Source of the DNA: Symsagittifera roscoffensis
Lineage: Eukaryota > Xenacoelomorpha > Acoela > Convolutidae
Direction: 5' to 3'
NCBI RefSeq assembly: GCF_963678635.1
Contig: NC_087064.1
Coordinates: 38,430,706-38,494,705 of the forward strand
Length of the DNA: 64,000 nucleotides
Numbering within the stretch: the stretch's first letter is position 1; every line of letters begins with the position of its first letter. Position numbers and translations under genes: made by a program. Shown here piece after piece: positions 59,701 through 64,000 of this stretch. The notes below the pieces were generated by a model, which worked only from the letters and a program-made list of their open reading frames with translations, searched no databases and was not told the DNA's origin.

Positions 59701-61801
59701 GAATAAGACACGTTTATTTTGTCAAAACAGAACAGGTTGACCTAATTGCGATAAAAGCAGTGCGAAAAATGACTTACGTTGATCGCACATAGGGCCGCCG
59801 TAGCCAGGAGCACAGATGATGTGCCCCTTCTCATCACACACTTGATTGTAAAGAGGCTCTTCCACACACTTCTTTTCACAATCGGACCCGAAGAAGTTCT
59901 CCGAGCATGACACCCGACCCCGCACCTCAATCGACACTCGCCCACTGGAGTAGAGCACGTCAGAGCGAATGATAGAAGACCACGAGTTCAACTTACCCAT
60001 CATGTCTCCAAAATCAACTCGGAACTCGGCTATCAGGGACGAATCTACAACAAAATTCGAACATCTCCAAATCATCAAAAGATTCTGTGGCCTTTTCCGT
60101 CAATATTAGGGCTCTATAAAATTATCTAGCATTCATATTTTAAACACCCTCCTGTAGTTGGAGGGAGACTGGTATTCTCTCACGTATATTACTGAAATGT
60201 ATTTCAAGGGAAACATGAAATGGAGATGGTGGGCATAGGTATTTAACACCCACATATTTCAGACAACAAATGCCGTCTTTTTAGTAGGATTTTCAAAGCT
60301 TTGGAATGTTGCGGGCGGCCACTTCTTTTTCTTTCAATGTAGGATCTTTCCATGAAAAATCAATGAATAGTGAAAAAAGTACTGGTGGTAAAATAAACTT
60401 TACCGGACATCATTTTCTTATTTTCTTGACATCCAGGTAATTTTAATTTAGTCAAACAAGTTGTACCGATAAGAATTCAATTCTCGGTTTTTAAATGAAA
60501 GTTTTTTACTTACTTGAAGAACTTGAATCCTTGTTGTTTGCCTCAATGTCCAACGTCACTCCTTCCTGAAAAAAAAACGAATTAATAAAAAATATTTAGA
60601 CTTTTCCTCAAAACTTGAAAATCATGGCTCGCTTTTCTAATAATTGCGTGTGTGCCATATTTAACCAGTAGTTGATTGCAAGTTATTTGTTATCTAACTA
60701 CTGGGACGATTGAACTATGGAACCTGCCAGATAAGTAGCTCCACAGGACTACTTCCTGTCACCTGAGTCAAATGGATTTAATTCCAATGCATTCAGTCAG
60801 TACTGCAATCTATATTGCTCTCAAATGCATTTCAACACATTCATTTTTCATTTTTTTGAATGAGACAGCAGCAACTCTGCAGTAGGCTCACGTGACACAC
60901 AACTGAGTTACTCACTCACTCTCTTACTTTATAATGACATGTAAGTGGACTTCGTAAATAAGTTATTGTGAGCCAGGGTTAGGAAGTTCAGCAGTTCAAG
61001 ATAGGGATTGATGTTTAGCACAAGTTATTTTTATAAACGACGTTGCTTTTTGAATTATTTAGAAAGGTTGCGTCTCTATCAGCAGTAGAGAAAAATCATT
61101 AAACGTTTAACATGCATGTAACCTTCAAAGATAAAACTGCTGTTGAAATAACCACAAGTGCGTAAAAGATGAAGAACATCAATAAAATGAAAGGGAAAAG
61201 ACATGCCTGGATGTTTTCCCTGGTTTTCCCTCTGATCACATATCGACTGTTCTTTCCAGTGTAGACTGCATTGCTTCCAAAGGTGCTATTGCCCATGACC
61301 CCACTGGATTGCAAGTGGGTGTAGTGTCTGGTCTGGCAGTTGCCGGAGCTTCCGTACGCACAGGCGGTGAAGAAAGTGCGACAGGTTAGGGGACACCTTC
61401 CCCGGGAGCCCTCTTTTCCGAAGCAGCACTCGCCCGATTTCAGTTTGGAGTTAGGGTTGGCAAATGAGACCACTTCGAACTCTAAATCAACACTGCACCA
61501 CACCTGAAATAATGACAACTGTCTTTGCAATGCGGAAACTCGCAACAAAAGACTATTCTCAATGTAGATGTTGAAGTATTTTTATACAAAAAAGGGCAGG
61601 ATGGTTGGATGGTGAAATCAGTGGTATGGTTAGATAGGGTGGACAAAGGGACATGGAAAATCTCGGGTAATTTAGAGCTTTTATTTTCAACTCCCTAATC
61701 CTTATCATTGAAAGACGTTGAAGGTCAGAAAATAATTGCCAACGAACCTGATTCATGAGATGGATAAATTCCAGAAGGGGTACTAGAGAGGTAATTTTCA
61801 T
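56779..61801 (-). CDS. Delta: Delta-type Notch ligand (DSL family), eight coding exons, 787 residues
   Basis: A single-pass surface protein that would bind and activate Notch on a neighbouring cell. Exons, transcript order: 61801-61748, 61503-61207, 60565-60514, 60044-59778, 59098-58907, 58594-58196, 58039-57406 and 57247-56779. They total 2364 nt with matching phases. Residues 1-18 are a short signal-like leader. About 19-130 form the MNNL domain (FEVVSFANPNSKL, ECCFG). The DSL domain has six cysteines (181, 190, 194, 204, 212, 221). Eight EGF repeats follow; the first two carry the Delta-specific GECVTSPGCKHGYC pattern. A membrane span lies at about 599-623, then KRICR and a 164-residue tail rich in Asn and charged residues, ending KSSNV. 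Jagged/Serrate is ruled out by the low EGF number and the absence of a Cys-rich region. Intron 2 appears to use a GC donor. A possible AATAAA lies at 56,490-56,485, inside the old MITE. Confidence 0.93.
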
Positions 61802-63570
61802 CGCTCAATCAGTACAATACGAGAGAGCCAATTGTTGATTCTCCAATCACTAATTTCGATCACGAGTTTTTTTTTCAAATTTTGCAGTCTGTATTTTGTA
61901 CTGGCGTTTGACTTGATAACGGTTCCCTGCACAGTAAATATCTAAATTGATTAAATTAGCTATAATTTTTTTCAAGATAAAAGGGTTTATTGACGCTGGA
62001 AAACAATGGATATGTATCTCGAAGAATTAATGGGTAATTAATTATCCTTATTTTTTACACTATATTGGAGAGACAAGCGGAAAAAAATAATTGAAATTTG
62101 TAAAAGGTATTTACACTAATAACTCATCTATAAGCTAATTTTTAAATAAATATGAAAACAGTATGAAATGATAATTTCTTAGGCTGTTAAGTTTAACTAT
62201 TTGGCATTTACAAGTTAATAAATTAAGGATGTTATCAGTTTAGAGAAAAGGTAGCGGAATTGGGTTTAATTTTTCCCGATTGTTCTCGACAGATGCAATA
62301 AAATCGAATAATGCGCAATTAATTCAGACTAAGAGCTATAAATTGAGTTGAGTTCACACTAGTTGGATAGCCAATGAGAAGACGCCGATAGGTGTCTGTA
62401 AAGGATGTGCGATATCTCAGCTATCCGACGGGTTCCCAATACGGATATAGCGTCCACACACCTCGAGGCACGGGATGTTTCACCTAACACCTGAACACCT
62501 CGCAAAAAACGACGCAAAATGTTTTCATAAACAACTGTTCAGTAATAGAATTAGAGATGACGAATACTTCACGCCTAATTTGGACGCACAAAAACCACAT
62601 AAAGGGACGCTTTTTTGTGAATGAACTTTGAAAGAGGTTTTAAAACTGGAAACGATGATGATAATTAAAAGGTATTTTGATTCACCTGATCCAATCAATA
62701 ACGAAGACTATTATGTGCTTGTAGAACGCCGGTGTATGCTTAAAAGGCGCTTTTGTAGATAAACACCCGAGAAAACTTCCCGAGATTGTGAGTGGCGGTG
62801 GCTGATTGGTGTTGCTGTGTTTGGTAAACATTAAGCTATAGTTTATTGATGGTCGCTAAGTTCCTCAATCGGAATCCATACTGTGAACTATGTAGGAGGT
62901 ATTGTCAAACTTACCATCCATATACCTGGCTGCGCAATTATCCCTCCAGTAGTTAGATTCAGTTTCAAACACAATCAGATATAAGAATGAAGCGAACGAA
63001 ACATGACAATATAAAACATAAGGGATATTGTTTTTTGTCAAAACAAGTTTGGTAGTAGTAAATTCCGAAGATAAGTGTGAAAATCCATTTTAATAAATTC
63101 AGACACGCGCTCTTTGCAAATTGTTAGTCATGGGAAAACGCTGGAAAAAAAAGAACAGGAAAAATTTTTCCTCAAGTTCATTTCCAATAATGCCATCCCG
63201 AGTATTAGTAGAAAAAAGGAAAGGGAAATTTATTCCTCAAGTTTTTTTCCAATAATGTCATCTCGAGTAACTGATATTTTGGAACAGCTGGATACACACT
63301 CTTTTCTGGATGAAAGAAACGAAAAATGAACAATTTTTTTTATCTCAAGGTCAACATGACACAATAATGCGTCACTGTTTCATGCGTGTGTTTGCGAACA
63401 ATTGAGTTCTGATGTGAAAACGCATTCTACCCCAGTGTACTTCTACAACCAGAAAATTACAAATACAAATGTTCCACCCCCACCACCACCTACCATCATT
63501 TAATTCAAAAACAGTTCAATCACGTGCTCCTAGTGCCTTGAAATTGTGCGAATGACTGGCGAGGAGAAGG
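61802..63570. other. Upstream region of the Delta-like gene; no gene seen
   Basis: This AT-rich DNA has a more GC-balanced patch at 62,385-62,520, which could hold the promoter or enhancer, but I see no motif that proves it. At 63,160-63,275 two imperfect direct repeats of about 62 bp share TTCCTCAAG, TTTCCAATAATG and TCATC or CCATC followed by CGAGTA. The open frame across them (63,114-63,329) is not convincing. Confidence 0.5.
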
Positions 63571-63966
63571 CAGTAGCGGATTTAGGACGCCCACCCCCCT
63601 CAGGGTTTCGACCCCCTGCCGACTCAAAGGGTCCCCCCTTTGCACTATTTTGAGATATCCATTTTTGGCTGACTGACCCTTAAAATTTTCTGAAGGAATC
63701 TATACTAATTTTGAGGGGGGAGCGCGCGCAGAAAAAGAACTCGAATTTTTGGTCGAAATTTCCAAAAAGTGCCTAAAAACGCCTTTTTTACCCTTTTTTC
63801 AAAAATTTGCCTACGGTGCAGAAAAATTGGTCAAAATAGGGTTTTTATGGTGTTTTGGGAGAGCTCAGAAAATCAGTTTGGTCGACCTAAAAAAAAAGGT
63901 CGACAAAGTTTTATAAATGTTTTTGAAAAATTCGCCGCCCTCCCCCCTCGAGAAATTCCTAGAAGG
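63571..63966 (+). mobile_element. hAT-type MITE, independent diverged copy
   Basis: The left end CAGTAGCGGATTTAGGA and the interior blocks TTTTGAGATATCCATTTTTG, GGCTGACTGACC and GGGAGAGCTCA match the MITE in the PDK intron. The right end reaches CCTCGAGAAATTCCTAG and then departs from the terminal repeat, so this end is eroded. The G/C tracts are much shorter than in the PDK copies, and the sequence has diverged at many positions. It is a separate insertion of the same family. Confidence 0.8.
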
Positions 63967-64000
63967 TACAGTAAATCTGTCGAACAGTTCAGTGAAATTT

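Noticed and set aside
62440-62460. Possible Su(H)/CSL site (GTATTGGGAACCC on the minus strand) upstream of Delta
   Set aside because: It does not meet the consensus (pyrimidine-purine-TG-GGAA) at the 5' side, so Notch feedback regulation cannot be claimed.
62910-62960. Possible 5' untranslated exon of Delta ending GGATG|GTAAGT on the minus strand
   Set aside because: A good donor alone is not enough. No matching acceptor before the start codon could be chosen with confidence.
1-64000. CRISPR arrays, operons, prokaryotic promoters or phage genes
   Set aside because: None seen. The repeats are eukaryotic transposon-derived and the genes have spliceosomal introns.

Overview
This is nuclear DNA of an invertebrate animal. 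It is AT-rich and intron-containing, and transposable elements outnumber genes. The evidence is a metazoan-only gene (a Delta-type Notch ligand with N-terminal MNNL, DSL, eight EGF repeats and one membrane span), canonical GT-AG introns, and animal-type mobile elements: a CR1/Jockey-like LINE, a Ty3/gypsy element, Tc1/mariner, a hAT-type MITE and a Helitron. No prokaryotic signal is present. I cannot name the phylum.

Layout. 1-4.6 kb: AT-rich DNA with old tandem repeats. 4630-5986: a dead Tc1/mariner element with TIRs and a TA target duplication. 6.8-18.4 kb: a LINE whose ORF1 and endonuclease segments are amplified in tandem (731-bp, then about 1680-bp units) and whose reverse-transcriptase region is split by a 2.05-kb Helitron. 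Two tRNA-like sequences follow its stop codon. 19.2-24.2 kb: the C-terminal two thirds of a pyruvate dehydrogenase kinase (PDK) gene on +, six exons with consistent splice phases. 22.6-36.9 kb: a segment carrying the last three PDK exons plus a broken gypsy fragment, present three times head to tail. The third copy runs on into more gypsy sequence to 38.5 kb. 38.5-47.2 kb: a second, more complete gypsy copy (gag to integrase, long LTRs), also dead and lacking its RT core. 47.2-56.7 kb: AT-rich DNA with an (AT)24 microsatellite and a roughly 1069-bp tandem array built from a foldback MITE. 56.8-61.8 kb: the Delta-like gene on the minus strand, eight coding exons that join to exactly 788 codons. 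61.8-64 kb: upstream DNA of that gene and another hAT-type MITE.

Two host genes can therefore be supported: a mitochondrial metabolic kinase and a cell-surface signalling ligand. Nothing links them functionally. The strongest observations are the triplication of the PDK 3' end with its embedded retroelement, the base-precise Helitron inside a LINE, the near-identical LINE tandem units, the MITE family with conserved hairpins, and a probable GC-AG intron in the Delta gene. I found no convincing new multi-gene system. All coordinates and translations were worked out by eye.
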